A DNA stretch of 64,000 nt from Polyodon spathula (GCF_017654505.1 NC_054537.1:61808145-61872144), one strand, 5' to 3'. Positions 1-10,478 are shown, counted from the stretch's first letter. Numbers and translations are program-made. The notes: a model not told the origin generated them from the sequence alone.

Positions 1-1260
1 TCCAGGCTGGTAATTCGGGGGGGGGGGGGGGGGTCGTGTCTGGCCTTGTCTTTACCTGCTTTGCTAAGAGTTTTCTTCACTGACAGGAATACATTATTGC
101 TGGTTTTAAACTCACTGTTAGTAGAGATGTTAAAACTTCTACTGTTAAAATATGTATTTAGTCCATATAGTTATAAAACTGGAGACTGAATACTAGTCCC
201 CAATTAAACTTCTTGCACTGACATAAAATTATTTTAATGTTGTTGAGATTTTTTTGAGTTATTTCCGTAAAATGAATGTACATATTTTATTCTTTAAGTA
301 CATTAACCAGCCTATGCTTTCGTTTTTTTTTTGTTTTTTTCAATCTTTGTTTTTTTCTTATTCATTTAGCTGTTCCTCATCTACTGTAAACTAAAAGCAT
401 TCTTATTTCATGAGGTATACTAATTTAATCAGGAGAATGCATTGTCAAATGTTTTGATACTGATATTTCATGCTGTGTGCTGTTTTTTGTATATGTCCAG
501 TACAGTGCTCTGAAACCACTTGTGGTCTGTTTCGCTCTATAAAATGTTTAAATAAAATAAATAAAATAAATAAATGCTTTTGTATAGCCATTTACCCTTG
601 ATGGTTTGATGCCAGTATCAAGGTTGTGAGTTAAGACTGTTTTTTCATATTAAAAAAAAAAAAAAAAAAAAATTGAACAAGTTGTGAGCATAAATATTCA
701 TAAATTTGCCTAAATATAACATACCAATTATTATGTGTGGGTAGGGCACGTCAAGATTTTTTATAGCTCTATAACAATGACTCAGAATACAGTTTGAACT
801 CAAATAATTTGTTACATTGTGAAAGAATAATTTAACAGTCGCCACTGGCATCTCTTAAATAAATCAAAAATACTAATGCTCCCATGTATTAAATTAAGAA
901 TAGTGGTGTGAAAGAGACATCTTTGCTTTTTTCATTTCATGAAAAATAAAAAGCCTCCACGCTTAATGTTTCTGTTTCTAGTGCAACATCTTGATTATTG
1001 CTTGTGGACTGTTATGTAACATCCTTCATTTAGTTTAACAACTACATCCTGTGAGACTGTCAATGATTTGCGTGTGTGTGTGGATGTGTGTAGGAGGGAA
1101 TGTTATTGCACTGAATTAAAATGTCCCTGTTGTATACAGATCTAGATGCTGCACACCTGTTACTGGTGGAGTGTTTATTGAAGGTCATTTAAATGTATTC
1201 ACAAAAGTGCCTACATGCCTAGACACTCAATGAACTATTGCATAGATCCCATTAATTAGG
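1..1260. other. Intergenic stretch, no gene seen
   Basis: AT-rich sequence with a G homopolymer at about 17-33, an A run near 651-672 and short (aaat)n near 551-572. No ORF here resembles a known protein, and no splice-bounded exon was recognised. Confidence 0.6.
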
Positions 1261-1553
1261 GGTTCATTTTATCAACTTGTTCCCTGTCGGGATTTGCCAC
1301 AGATGGATTTTAGATAATTTTAGAAAACTGCTGAATTTTCTTGATTTGATTTCCATTACATGAGAGTAGATACTAAACTTTATGCTGATTTGAACTTGGC
1401 ACTTGCCAAGAAAAGTACCAACCAAGACGTAGCTTTGTAGCAAACTAATGTGATCCATCCGCATCTCCATCCATTTGCATTGTTTTCCATCTGATGATGT
1501 AGATATCCTTCTGTCTGGTGTTGATTGCTGAAGTGTAATGCTTGCTCCAGGGA

Positions 1554-2187
1554 TCAGCTCATTTTGCTTCCCCAGCGCATCAGCACACACAACGGCTGCA
1601 ACACTGGCTCCGAGGATTGTGTTAAGTAGGATACATCGCTGGGGTCTTCAAGTGGGCACCTTCCATCCTCTGTGTTTCGTTGACTAGCCCATGACACCTC
1701 AAGAGGGCTCAACAGTGATTCTGGCATCCCAGCATCACCCCCTCCACCCCCCACTCAGCTCAGCCCAGCTTACTTACCTGTACATCAGTGTTGCTTTCTT
1801 TCTATTGTGCTTGAGATCCCCATCCAGAATCTTTCCGTCTCAACCACTGCCAGTTGCTGCTCCTTCAGATAAGTTCTTCATTGTGCGACGCAACTCTTGA
1901 CCACTAAACCCGACATCTCTGAGAAACTGGGTTGTAGAGTGTGCCACAAATCCTCGACAACCCACCTCCACTGGGTAAACTCGGACTCTCCATCCTCTCT
2001 GTTCCGCTTCAGCAGCTAGTTGAGCACACCGAAGTTTCTTCCTCTCATACGCCTCATCCACAGCATCCTCCCATGGCACTGTTAACTCTACCAGATGAAC
2101 AAGGCGTGCTGATCCAGACCACAAGACATTGGATTGCATCAGCCACCTATTGTAGTAGTAATCCCAGGATAAATGTATGCTGTACAT
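1554..2187 (-). pseudogene. LINE ORF C-terminus with restriction-like endonuclease motif
   Basis: The minus strand encodes about 115 residues (2187 to 1840) with the block VHLVELTVPWEDAVDEAYERK, then PVEVGCRGFVAHST and FLRDVGFSG. An acidic-ELTVP-E block followed by a conserved VEVGCRGF segment is typical of the C-terminus of fish LINE ORFs that I associate with a restriction-like endonuclease (R4/NeSL-type); the exact clade is uncertain. The tail continues in another frame to about 1554 (a block reading CPLEDPSDVSYLTQSS), so the reading frame is broken. No reverse transcriptase core is present in the window, so this is a 5'-truncated copy, as usual for LINEs. It lies just outside the left end of the first LTR element. 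Confidence 0.5.
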
Positions 2188-2323
2188 AGTCCATGCCTTT
2201 ATTATTACCTTTATGTTTGATAAAAAGTCTTGAAGGGGATTTCAATTCTCTTTTTTTCATCTTCAGCTATTTTCTAAAATAGATAAGAGATTTACTCAGC
2301 ATCAATTACCAAACTTTGAAAAT

Positions 2324-2328
2324 GACCC
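2324..2328. repeat. Target site duplication, left, copy 1
   Basis: GACCC directly precedes the terminal TGTGGCA of the LTR and is repeated exactly at 5089-5093. This fixes the element ends. Confidence 0.9.
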
Positions 2329-2724
2329 TGTGGCAGGCTGGCGAGTGGATAGAGGCCCAGAGACAGTCTGTAGTTCAAAAAATACTAATTTTATTAAAAA
2401 TAAACAAAAATAAACGTGCACAAGGGCAAAATAACAGATACTCAAACATAAATAAAGCAAAAACAAAGCTCACAAAAATAAAGGTTTCCAGGCTGGGCAA
2501 TGCCTTCACAAATCACAAAAACCACAAACACCAACCTGCTTCCTCAGCTTCCTCCTCCCCAAATGAGAAGCAGAGGCCTCCTTTTATGTCAGGTGGCTGG
2601 GCACTGATTGATCATTAATTAACCTAATCAACCCCAGCCACCTGAACATAATAAACCCAGGCAGGTAGGGGAAATTAACCCCATCCCTGCCAATTTAAAA
2701 AGGGCAGAGCTTTGCTTTGCCACA
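2329..2724 (-). repeat. 3' LTR (minus sense) of copy 1
   Basis: 396 bp, TG...CA. It contains the CCAGGCTGGGCAATGCC block (near 2489) shared with other LTRs in the window, and an A/T-rich segment with AATAAA-type signals on the minus strand. Its sequence between about 2400 and 2470 resembles the copy 2 LTRs more than its own partner LTR at 4665-5088. Confidence 0.88.
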
Positions 2725-2736
2725 CACCTCCCCCAT
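2725..2736 (-). promoter_or_regulatory. Polypurine tract, copy 1
   Basis: The minus strand reads ATGGGGGAGGTG directly before the LTR start TGTGGCA, the position expected for the plus-strand primer of an LTR retroelement. The same tract stands next to the left LTR of copy 2. Confidence 0.7.
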
Positions 2737-3225
2737 GTACAACGTAGACCGCCCGCAATCGGCCAACTCCCCCCTTCCCCCCACCCCCCAAGAGTCCAAT
2801 TATGTCCCTTGGGTGGGCTGTTATGGTGGGTGGTGGTGGGCAGGGTTGATGTCGGAGCCCCCAAGCCTTCTTTGGTTGAGGGGGCCCCGGATCTCTAGTG
2901 GCAGAGGCGGCGACGGAGGCCCAGCTCCCTCTAATGGCTGAGGCGGCGACCCAGCTCCCTCTAGTGGCGGAGGCGGCCCGGTTCCCTCTAGTGACGGAGG
3001 CGGCGACGGCAGCGGACCCTCGGCAACCCTAGAAAACAAAAAGGAGACACCAGCAGTCCCAAGCGATGCGGAGCAGCAGGCAACCCCAGGTGATGCGAAT
3101 CAGCAGGCAACCCCAGGCGATGCGAAGCAGCAGGCAACCCCAGGCGATGCAAATGTGTCATCCCTGAGTGGATCGGGCGTGGTGTCCCTGGGCGGTGCAA
3201 GGCAGGCATCGTTGGGCGGTGCAAG

Positions 3226-4554
3226 TCAGGCATCCTTGGGCCATAGCTCCTCCCTCTCTGGCTCTGGGAGCGGCGGCTCCTCCCTCTCTGGCTCTGGGAG
3301 CGGCTGGCTCCTCCCTCTCTGGCTCTGGGAGCAGTTGCTCACCCCTCTCTGGCTCCGGGAGCGACGGCAGCTCCTCACCCCTCTCTGGCTCCGGGAGCGA
3401 CGGCAGCTCCTCACCCCTCTCTGGCTCCGGGAGCGACGGCAGCTCCTCACCCCTCTCTGGCTCCGGGAGCGACGGCGGCTCCTCACCCCTCTCTGGCTCC
3501 GGGAGCGACGGCGGCTCCTCACCCCTCTCTGGCTCTGGGAGCGACGACACCTCCTCACCCCTCTCTGGCTCCCGGGAAGGCGGCTCACCCCTCTCTGGCT
3601 CTGGGAGCGACGGCAGCTCCTCACCCCTCTCTGGCTATGGGAGCGACGGCGGCTCCTCACCCCTCTCTGGCTCTGGGAGCGACGGCGGCTCCTCACCCCT
3701 CTCTGGCTCTGGGAGCGACGGCGGCTCCTCACCCCTCTCTGGCTCTGGGAGCGACGGCGGCTCCTCACCCCTCTCTGGCTCTGGGAGCGACGGCACCTCC
3801 TCACCCCTCTCTGGCTCCCGGGAAGGCGGCTCACCCCTCTCTGGCTCTGGGAGCGACGGCAGCTCCTCACCCTCTCTGGCTCTGGGAGCGACGGCGGCTC
3901 CTCACCCCTCTCTGGCTCTGGGAGCGACGGCGGCTCCTCACCCCTCTCTGGCTCTGGGAGCGACGGCACCTCTTCACCCCTCTCTGGCTCTCGGGAAGGC
4001 AGCTCACCCCTCTCTGGCTCTCGGGAAGGCGGCTCACCCCTTTTTATTGGAGTGACCGGGGCATCTCCCATGTCTACCGCCAGGTAATTAACCACCATGA
4101 GGGCAACCTCTGGGAAGGACGCTGGGTGGTGTTGTTCCTCCCACTGTTCCCACCTCTCCCCATCTCGACGCCACAGCGTGTTGATAACTATGGGGAGATC
4201 GTGGACGAGGTCTGCCTCAGGGTGCATCAACCAGTCCCAGATCTCCTGGGACGGTGGTGAAGGTGGTGGTGCTGGAGGTAGTGGGGTGGCCCCTGATGCC
4301 TGGGGTGAATACTGCACCTCTTCCTGGGCCTGGTTGTAGGGGCACCCTGCCCAGTTGTGGCCATCCTCCTCACACCGGCCACACCAGTTTGCCGGTGGCA
4401 CATCTGGGCAGGACCGCCAACGATGGTCCTCCTTCCCGCACCAGGAACACCAAGGGAAGAGGCTGGCCGGGTCCTCCAGCGGTGGCTGCAGCAGCTTACA
4501 TTTCTTCAGCTGCTGCTTGTCCTGCCTTTGCCGCTGTCTGCTCTTCTTTCCCAT
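3226..4554 (-). CDS. Zinc-knuckle protein with 12-residue repeats, copy 1 (frame-switched)
   Basis: 442 residues from ATG at 4554. A basic N-terminus (MGKKSRQRQRQDKQQ) leads into two zinc knuckles, CSWCGKEDHRWRSC and CGRCEEDGHNWAGC (about residues 36-80), both CX2CX4HX4C. A Pro-rich linker and a middle domain follow (block EIWDWLMHPEADLV, residues about 120-195), then 12-residue repeats. The repeats begin acidic (LPEPERGEEPPS). After about 3870, where one C is missing from a repeat, they continue in another frame as basic RRSQSQRGVRSC units. Gag-derived RNA binding is the likely role by analogy with retroviral-type knuckles, but the knuckles sit at the N-terminus rather than the C-terminus, which is odd for gag. 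No known protein is recognised. The middle domain is nearly identical in copy 2, so the coding sequence looks constrained or recently shared. Confidence 0.75.
   Translation of the reverse strand: MGKKSRQRQRQDKQQLKKCKLLQPPLEDPASLFPWCSWCGKEDHRWRSCPDVPPANWCGRCEEDGHNWAGCPYNQAQEEVQYSPQASGATPLPPAPPPSPPSQEIWDWLMHPEADLVHDLPIVINTLWRRDGERWEQWEEQHHPASFPEVALMVVNYLAVDMGDAPVTPIKRGEPPSREPERGELPSREPERGEEVPSLPEPERGEEPPSLPEPERGEEPPSLPEPERVRSCRRSQSQRGVSRLPGSQRGVRRCRRSQSQRGVRSRRRSQSQRGVRSRRRSQSQRGVRSRRRSQSQRGVRSRRRSHSQRGVRSCRRSQSQRGVSRLPGSQRGVRRCRRSQSQRGVRSRRRSRSQRGVRSRRRSRSQRGVRSCRRSRSQRGVRSCRRSRSQRGVRSCRRSRSQRGVSNCSQSQRGRSQPLPEPEREEPPLPEPEREELWPKDA
3340..4040. repeat. 36-bp tandem repeat array, copy 1
   Basis: About 19 units of a 36-bp motif (plus strand core CCCTCTCTGGCTCTGGGAGC) lie inside the element gene. 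36 bp is 12 codons, so unit gain or loss keeps the frame. Two sub-units with CTCCCGGGAAGGCGG interrupt the array. The array is free of stops in several frames on both strands. Confidence 0.85.
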
Positions 4555-4644
4555 TTTATTTTTTTTTTCAAAAAAAAAAAAAAAATTATCCCAAAAATTA
4601 AAAAAAATAAATAAAAATACTGCTCTGAGCCTCTAGGTGGCACT

Positions 4645-4662
4645 ATCCCACTTCTGACATCA
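4645..4662 (-). promoter_or_regulatory. Primer binding site (tRNA-Leu type), copy 1
   Basis: The minus strand reads TGATGTCAGAAGTGGGAT, two bases inside the right LTR. It differs from the copy 2 site TGGTGTCAGAAGTGGGAT by one base. The complement, ATCCCACTTCTGACACCA, matches the 3' end of vertebrate tRNA-Leu including CCA. The copy 1 mismatch would weaken the pairing at the CCA end. Confidence 0.8.
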
Positions 4663-4664
4663 AA

Positions 4665-5088
4665 TGTGGCAGGCTGGCGAGTGGATAGAGGCCCAGAGAC
4701 AGTCTGTAGTTCAAAAAAAAAATTATTTTATTGTAAATACACAAATAAAAGTGCACAAGGGCAAAATTAAGGGATTTAAACAATAAAAAACCAGTACAAA
4801 AAACAAACTTACAAAAATAAAGGTTTCCAGGCTGAGCAATGCCTTCACTGGATGTAGAATTCACAATTCACAAATCACAAAAACCACAAACACCAACCTG
4901 CTTCCTCAGCTCCCTCCTCCAAATGAGAAGCAGAGGCCTCCTTTTATGTCAGGTGGGCTCTGATTGATCGTTAATTAACCTAATCAACTAATCAACCCCA
5001 GCCACCTGAACATAATAAACCCAGGCAGGTAGGGGAAATTAACCCCATCCCTGCCAATTTAAAAAGGGCAGAACTTTGCCTTGCCACA
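4665..5088 (-). repeat. 5' LTR (minus sense) of copy 1
   Basis: 424 bp, TG...CA. On the minus strand it has ACATAAAAGGAGGCCTC at about 4935-4951, a TATA-like box in the promoter position. The segment at about 4720-4815 differs strongly from the left LTR of the same element. Confidence 0.88.
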
Positions 5089-5093
5089 GACCC
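5089..5093. repeat. Target site duplication, right, copy 1
   Basis: GACCC, identical to 2324-2328. Confidence 0.9.
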
Positions 5094-5500
5094 CTACAAA
5101 GTTCCCTTTGAAAAAGGGTCTCGCTATATACCTGCACATTTATTTTGTGTGTACGCTCTGTCCGAGGCACGCCACTGTTTTGAGTTGGCTGGAGGGCATG
5201 TCTGGGAGGAGCGCACGTATTTAGAAGGAACAGAGAGCAGCTGAAAAAAAAGAGCAATGCACGACGTCTGTGATGAGCTGTGCAGGTTTCCGGTATCTGT
5301 TTTGTTTATTTTTGTTAATTAAATACTGTGCCTTGCGGCGAGCGTTTTTAACTCTGTGTCTCTCTGCGTCCCCTACTTCGGTTCTCTGCGTGCCTGCCTG
5401 CTACACTCCAGCGCGGTAAGAACAAGCAGTCCTTCACAATATACACACACACACTTGAAGAGGTGCACATTATACGAGGCGCATCTTATATAAGAATGTA
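5094..5500. other. Stretch without a gene; possible LTR 3' fragment
   Basis: No coding match. The T-rich, AATTAAATACTG-containing part around 5290-5430 looks like the R-U5 end of a plus-strand LTR, but no partner or target duplication was found. Confidence 0.3.
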
Positions 5501-5509
5501 AACAAAGGC

Positions 5510-6179
5510 TGCTGGCATGTGGGTGTGTACATTCACTGTTGATAGACTGGCAGGAGAGTGAGACAGCGGTTGATGTTGATGTTGATCCTGAACAGGATTT
5601 ATTTACAGATTGTGAACACAGCTCACATGACACTACCAGCAATGGTTGCGCACTGAAAACATACAGGAGAATGTACATAAAAATAAAACATTGCACAAAA
5701 ACTATAAAATAAAAGATGCTGTGAAATGGTATGAGCTACTCACTAATGCATGGAGGTCACACTTTATGCACCTCGCTCACTAAGGGAATTTACAACCCCT
5801 GAACTAGTCTTCTTTGGTCATTACTAAACAAACCTCGACTCGCGGTTTTGGTTTCTTAGTTCTGATCCCGAGTCACTCTTACGGCAATCAGAGGGTCTTT
5901 AGGTCCGGGTAGCGTGGACGATCTTCAGTCCCTCAACTTTGGCTTTGCAGCAGCGCTGAGATAAATATACAGCACCTTTTTATACTTGATGCCCCACTGG
6001 AACACCTACCTGCTGATTAGATTCCACATCTAGTAATCACACACAGCAGGTAGGCTCTCCCAGGAGTGGCAGGTACTTCATTAATTAATTACAATAATTA
6101 CACACATCTTACACAATACTATTTATAATATATACACACAAAATCCACTCTTCATGTGCAGGGCTCCTGCCGTGCCACA
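5510..6179 (-). repeat. LTR fragment ending TGCCACA
   Basis: Its right end, TGCAGGGCTCCTGCCGTGCCACA, resembles the end of the solo LTR at 7149-7652. Its left part (GGCAGGAG, then AACAGGATTTATTTACA) matches the LTR piece at 47257-47560. The left boundary and target duplication are not resolvable, so the copy is likely truncated. Confidence 0.55.
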
Positions 6180-6771
6180 CTGTTATACACAGGGTGAGCC
6201 TTACAGGTTAAACAGGATAGTAAGGAATTAATGGAGAATAGCTAAATAACCACCAGATGGACATATACAATCAGTTCAGACAGCACCCATGCAAGAAATA
6301 GCAAGAAAGTGGTCACCCTTTGAAAATGAGAGTATCATTTATTAATCTCCGATTTGGGATTACAAATCAATTATTCATCAAGTTGTCTCCAAACAGTTCT
6401 TTGTAAAATATTTATGAGAAATTTGGTTTCTTTTTATTTGTCAAATAATTGGTCTGGAGTACAAAGTTTCAATGAGGCCATGACAGCTCAGCTCTGGGTT
6501 CTAAAGGGCCTAATTTATAATTTACACCATTTAAGGAGCTACTGTTGCGCTTGATTGAAATCCATCCTAAAAATTCACAAATTAATAAGCAAAGGAATAC
6601 CTTATGGTAATAGACACACACACATACAACAGTATATACTTTTTATTCATTAGTATGGCAGTATGCATAGTTAAATAAATAGTTCCAAAGAACTTTAACC
6701 TGTACAGAAATCATGAAGACATTCAATAAAGTCACTTTCAAAGGTCAAACAAAGTGCAAAGTGAACAGAAA

Positions 6772-6960
6772 TCAGTAACGGGTATGCCCACCATTGGCAT
6801 CGATAATGACTGACATCTCCTGCCCATGGATTGAATCAGAGCCTGAATAACATTACATTTAGCGTGGTTTTTTAGAGCAGCCAGTAAATCAAATAGCACT
6901 ATATTTGCCTTTAGTTCAGGTTTCAACCTTGCCGTCGGCAACATGCTGGATCCACGTTAC
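6772..6960 (-). pseudogene. Tc1-like transposase C-terminal remnant
   Basis: The minus strand has the Tc1-type ending: a block reading QALIQSMGRRCQ, then after a one-base frameshift IIDANGGHTRY and a stop. This R-R-C/I...GGHT-Y ending is characteristic of fish Tc1 transposases and also closes the copy at 45584. The DDE core is absent, so only a short dead 3' end remains. Confidence 0.65.
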
Positions 6961-7143
6961 GTAATCAGTCTTGTATTCGCTCAAAATAAACAAGTACCAT
7001 TATTAACTTATTAAGTTATGTACACAGAAAACAAGCTGTAAAAGTATGTGTGACAAGTGAAGCACTTTGTTAATAATCAGAGGTTTGCTAGTTATATTCA
7101 TGGATATTAAGTTAAGACATTTTACTGTTGAAAACAGCCATGG

Positions 7144-7148
7144 AGGGC
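7144..7148. repeat. Target site duplication, left (AGGGC)
   Basis: Matches 7653-7657 exactly and bounds the solo LTR. Confidence 0.85.
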
Positions 7149-7652
7149 TGTGACAGGGTCTTCCTCGGATCACGCGTGTGGGTAGCCGCTGTTCAAGCAT
7201 ACAGAGAGACAGAGGTGGTGTTGAAACGCCGGCACAGGCGCGCAGGATTTATTAACAAACAAATAACAAACGAATGTAAAATAAAGGTGGTCATGTGATG
7301 TTACCAGCAATGGTAACGCACAGAGGACTAGTACATCAAGCTGTACAAAAAGTGCAAAATAAAACACAGTACAACAAACTATAAATCAAAGGTGTCGTGA
7401 AAACGGCAGGCCTTGTAGCAGCCCCGATCACAGTGATCGCCATGCTTTTATACTGATGCTCCACTGAGACACGCCCATCCGCCTGCTGGAACAGCTGATT
7501 GCTTTCAGCTGCTGCCCCACGCAGACGGGTAATTGCCCCCGGCGGAGCGACACAGCAGCTAAACAATTAACTAAATCAATATGTTAACAATTAACCCAAA
7601 CATACAATAAACTACATATTTTCCCCATGTGCAGGGCTTACGCTTTGCCACA
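7149..7652 (-). repeat. Solo LTR, 504 bp
   Basis: Starts TGTGACAGG and ends TTTGCCACA, with a perfect AGGGC duplication on both sides and no internal genes: the product of LTR-LTR recombination. A minus-strand CAGTATAAAAGC box near 7440-7460 suggests minus-sense transcription. It sits at the end of the DIRS-like fragment at 7658-8477. Confidence 0.85.
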
Positions 7653-7657
7653 AGGGC
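7653..7657. repeat. Target site duplication, right (AGGGC)
   Basis: Second copy of the 5-bp duplication of the 7149-7652 solo LTR. Confidence 0.85.
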
Positions 7658-8477
7658 ATATAAAGCTTCCACCCGCTTTGAGCAAGTAAGCACCGATGCT
7701 GGGTTGTCCCACCAGGACTGTACCTCCTCCAAAATGTCCGGGAGGATGCCGATGCCGAGGTCTCGAAAACCAATCGACGAACCTGGGTCTCCTCAGTCTT
7801 CCATGACGGAGGGTTCCTCTGTTCCCTCTTTAAATTTGCCTTCCTCCAGAGATGCTCAGGGACACTACATCCTCCTGCTGCTCCTCAGACTGAGGGAGAG
7901 GGGGGACTAGTATCGAGGCTGAGGGAGTATGCAGTACCACAAAGGCCAGAGTGGGTGCAGGGGGAGCTGCCAGATTAACAAGGCGTTGTAGCAACGATTG
8001 CTGGTTAGCAACAGTGCTTGCTAGCTGAGACATTTGAGCCTGTAGGGCTAACACATCCTCATCTGGGGAGTGCCTGCACCTTTTAGGCTTCTTGGTTTTG
8101 GGCTCAAGGGAGCAAGACACAGACTGGGCTCTAGGAACCGCAGAAGGCTCATGAGAGGGGCTTCTCAATAGAGACAACGAAGGCCTTGGCGAGCCAGAGG
8201 TGACGGAACGACCTTCAGCATGGCTGGCCCTCTTGGCATGGGTCCTGTGAAGCTGGAGCACACCTTGCAAAAGGTGTGGTCTGCCAGTGCCCGCTGAGCC
8301 CAGGCATTGGACGCACATATTGTGGACGGCCTTCGAAGGGAGGCTGACCCCGCACCTCACATGTCGTGAAATGCCATACTTACCAGTAATAAGTGAACGG
8401 GGTGCTTTGCACGTGAGTGCTATGCACCAGCACTGAGCACAGGGTACACAGGATACTATGCACGGAGTGCTGTGCAC
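7658..8477 (-). pseudogene. DIRS/Ngaro-like gag (ORF1) fragment
   Basis: Minus-strand sequence from about 8390 encodes a Cys-containing block (HNMCVQCLGS), a Ser/Arg/Pro-rich linker (SPSHEPSAVPRAQS), a coiled segment (DVLALQAQMSQLASTVANQQ), and after a frame break PDILEEVQSWWDNPASV and CSKRVEALYAL. The CxxCLG motif followed by a basic linker and an SW..PAS..SKRVE block is what I know from fish DIRS-type ORF1. The order matches but the frame is broken near 7840. The fragment stops exactly at the solo LTR at 7652, and what follows beyond that LTR (below 7144) does not continue it recognisably. Family assignment is tentative. Confidence 0.45.
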
Positions 8478-8635
8478 AACCGAATAAAGCCCAAGGTGCT
8501 ATGCACCAGGTTGATGCATGGGGAATGGAGGTGCACCAAACATGGGAGCACCGGTGAGTGTACAGGGTACTATGCACAGATTGCTGTCTACCACCAAATA
8601 AAGCCCAAAGTGCTATGCACCGAGTTAATGTGCTG
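8437..8635. repeat. Two diverged direct repeats of about 80 bp
   Basis: The segment with ATAAAGCCCAAGGTGCTATGC at about 8482-8515 recurs as ATAAAGCCCAAAGTGCTATGC at about 8598-8625, each preceded by a GGTAC(A)...ACTATGCAC block. It looks like a short tandem duplication with a GTGCTATGCACC palindromic core. Confidence 0.6.
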
Positions 8636-8699
8636 TTTAGACAGTAATAGATTTTAAGACACACAAACAAATATTCTGTCTGGTACTATGCGCAAACGC

Positions 8700-9700
8700 G
8701 GGCCAGAAACTAAACAAAAAATATTTGGAATGGCACCCGCCACTCACACGTTTTTCCCTTTGAGTGCCGAGTTATCTGGAGTTTACCGTATTTCATGTTT
8801 TTTTGTTTTATTCCAGAAAATGAAGACCTATGAACACCAATACAATATCCTACATGACTACAATAGAAATTAAACTGGAAGTAACCGGTATTTCATTTTG
8901 TTCAAAGTGTAACGGAACAAAATCAGCAGTTTGGAACTGGAGCCGAAAATTCTGGATCGAATCCCTGCTATACACGACAATATGATTTTAACATTTTTTC
9001 CAGGGTCCTACATATACAGTTTTTGTTCACCGCAGGAAGGTGTCCCAATAAACATGAGACCTGACAGGGTCGATTGGTTTATGTCAGGAAATCCTCCTAA
9101 GTATATATCTAAAATAAATAGCAATAAAATGTGTACAATTTGTACATGAAATAAATTAATTCAGGAATTATTTTACCTGCTGGACTTTACTTTCATTTTC
9201 AGCAGACTATGCTTGGATTAGATTCAATTCGAAACCATATTTTTAGATAGAACTTTGAGCTCAATCTGTCAATTTGTAGCCCCTCTGTTTCCTAATGTTA
9301 CCAGTGGTAACGAAGGGGCTACAGGCTGTTCGGATAAGTCAGACGCAAACAAATCGGTAACTGGCATTTCTTGACAAAACTAATTCTCAAGGAAATTGGG
9401 GTCCAAATGGAAATAACAATAGAAACCTGAAATTATTTCAGACATTTTAAAGTTGTTATAAAACCTGTCGGTTGCAGTATTGTCTGAACTAACGAAGCAC
9501 AGCTGGATAGGAATGTAAACAAATACTTATTTGAAACTAGTCACTGTAAGCCTGTTATTCTACTTATTCCACAAAAATGTATCCCGTGCCAGATATAGCC
9601 ACGCTTGTGCTATACATACTGGATATACAGCACAGGAAAGAAGCTAAGCAAATGACTGTGTATTCCTACTCAAATCATCTTTTAGCATATCCATGTTTTG
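8700..9700. other. Stretch without a gene
   Basis: No recognisable coding sequence or transposon termini. The sequence at 9289-9314 contains the imperfect palindrome CTAATGTTACCAGTGGTAAC. Confidence 0.5.
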
Positions 9701-9703
9701 TTT

Positions 9704-9706
<3 letters not shown>

Positions 9707-9759
<53 letters not shown>
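9707..9759. repeat. (TG)n microsatellite
   Basis: About 26 uninterrupted TG dinucleotides. Confidence 0.97.
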
Positions 9760-9762
<3 letters not shown>

Positions 9763-10174
9763 CACAGTGGTTGTCCAAAGTTTAGAAACCCTAATTTATA
9801 GAAGTGTAACACACTAAAATTAATGTTGAATACATGTATATAGTACATTCCTATAAACACCCCTATTTATTTATGGTAAATATATGTGATGGTACATTCC
9901 CAAAATCTCCCTATTCTAATATAAAAAAAAGTTCCAAAACAAAAAACAGTCAGTTCAGCTTGTTACAGTTATGTACTGCTTTGTTTGTGTTGTGCTCTTG
10001 TAGTCCTGAATAAATCTATTTTCAAAGAAACAAGAAATCACCACTTAATGTGTGCAACAGAAGCATACATTGGGATACCTTTGACAAACAACTGTGGATA
10101 TCGGGCAACTGCAATATACGCTGAGACTTTGAGGGTGGAAGACTCACTCAAATAAAGATATGAATGCACAATAA

Positions 10175-10231
<57 letters not shown>
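10175..10231. repeat. (AAT)n microsatellite
   Basis: About 18 AAT/ATA trinucleotides. Confidence 0.97.
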
Positions 10232-10232
<1 letters not shown>

Positions 10233-10406
10233 GCTTCTGCTTAGAATGAGCTAGAATGAACTAATGAGCCGCTTCACACTGAATAAATCAATATGCAGCT
10301 ACATTCGAAATTCCATGACAAACTGCCTTTTTATTTGTTATTAGTTACAAAACCACAGCTAAAAATGAGTGACATTTGACCTATTTGACCTAAACAAAGA
10401 TTGAAT

Positions 10407-10428
10407 CACACACACACACACTCACACA

Positions 10429-10474
<46 letters not shown>
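10407..10474. repeat. (CA)n microsatellite
   Basis: CA dinucleotides with two small interruptions near 10420 and 10431. Confidence 0.97.

Positions 10475-10478
<4 letters not shown>

Larger units (their letters stand above)
2329..5088 (-). mobile_element. Non-autonomous LTR retroelement, copy 1 (zinc-knuckle/36-bp-repeat family)
   Basis: This is a complete 2760-bp element read on the minus strand. It has LTRs at 2329-2724 and 4665-5088, both with TGTGGCA...TGCCACA ends, and a perfect 5-bp duplication GACCC. A tRNA-Leu-type primer binding site lies inside the right LTR (4645-4662) and a purine run (minus-strand GGGGGAGGTG) lies inside the left LTR. The interior holds one gene and no protease, reverse transcriptase or integrase, so it must be mobilised by a partner. 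The 5-bp duplication and primer site fit Ty3/gypsy-type machinery. The two LTRs differ clearly from each other, unlike those of copy 2 at 18162-21836. I know of no named family with this layout, but I could not search repeat libraries. Confidence 0.9.

Noticed and set aside
3155..4087. Long plus-strand ORFs rich in SLSGSGSDG or LWLWERR repeats
   Set aside because: They are shadows of the 36-bp array; the minus strand has the knuckle domain, a matching ATG in both copies and the LTR promoter.
6600..6640. CACACACATACA tract as a microsatellite of note
   Set aside because: Too short and interrupted.
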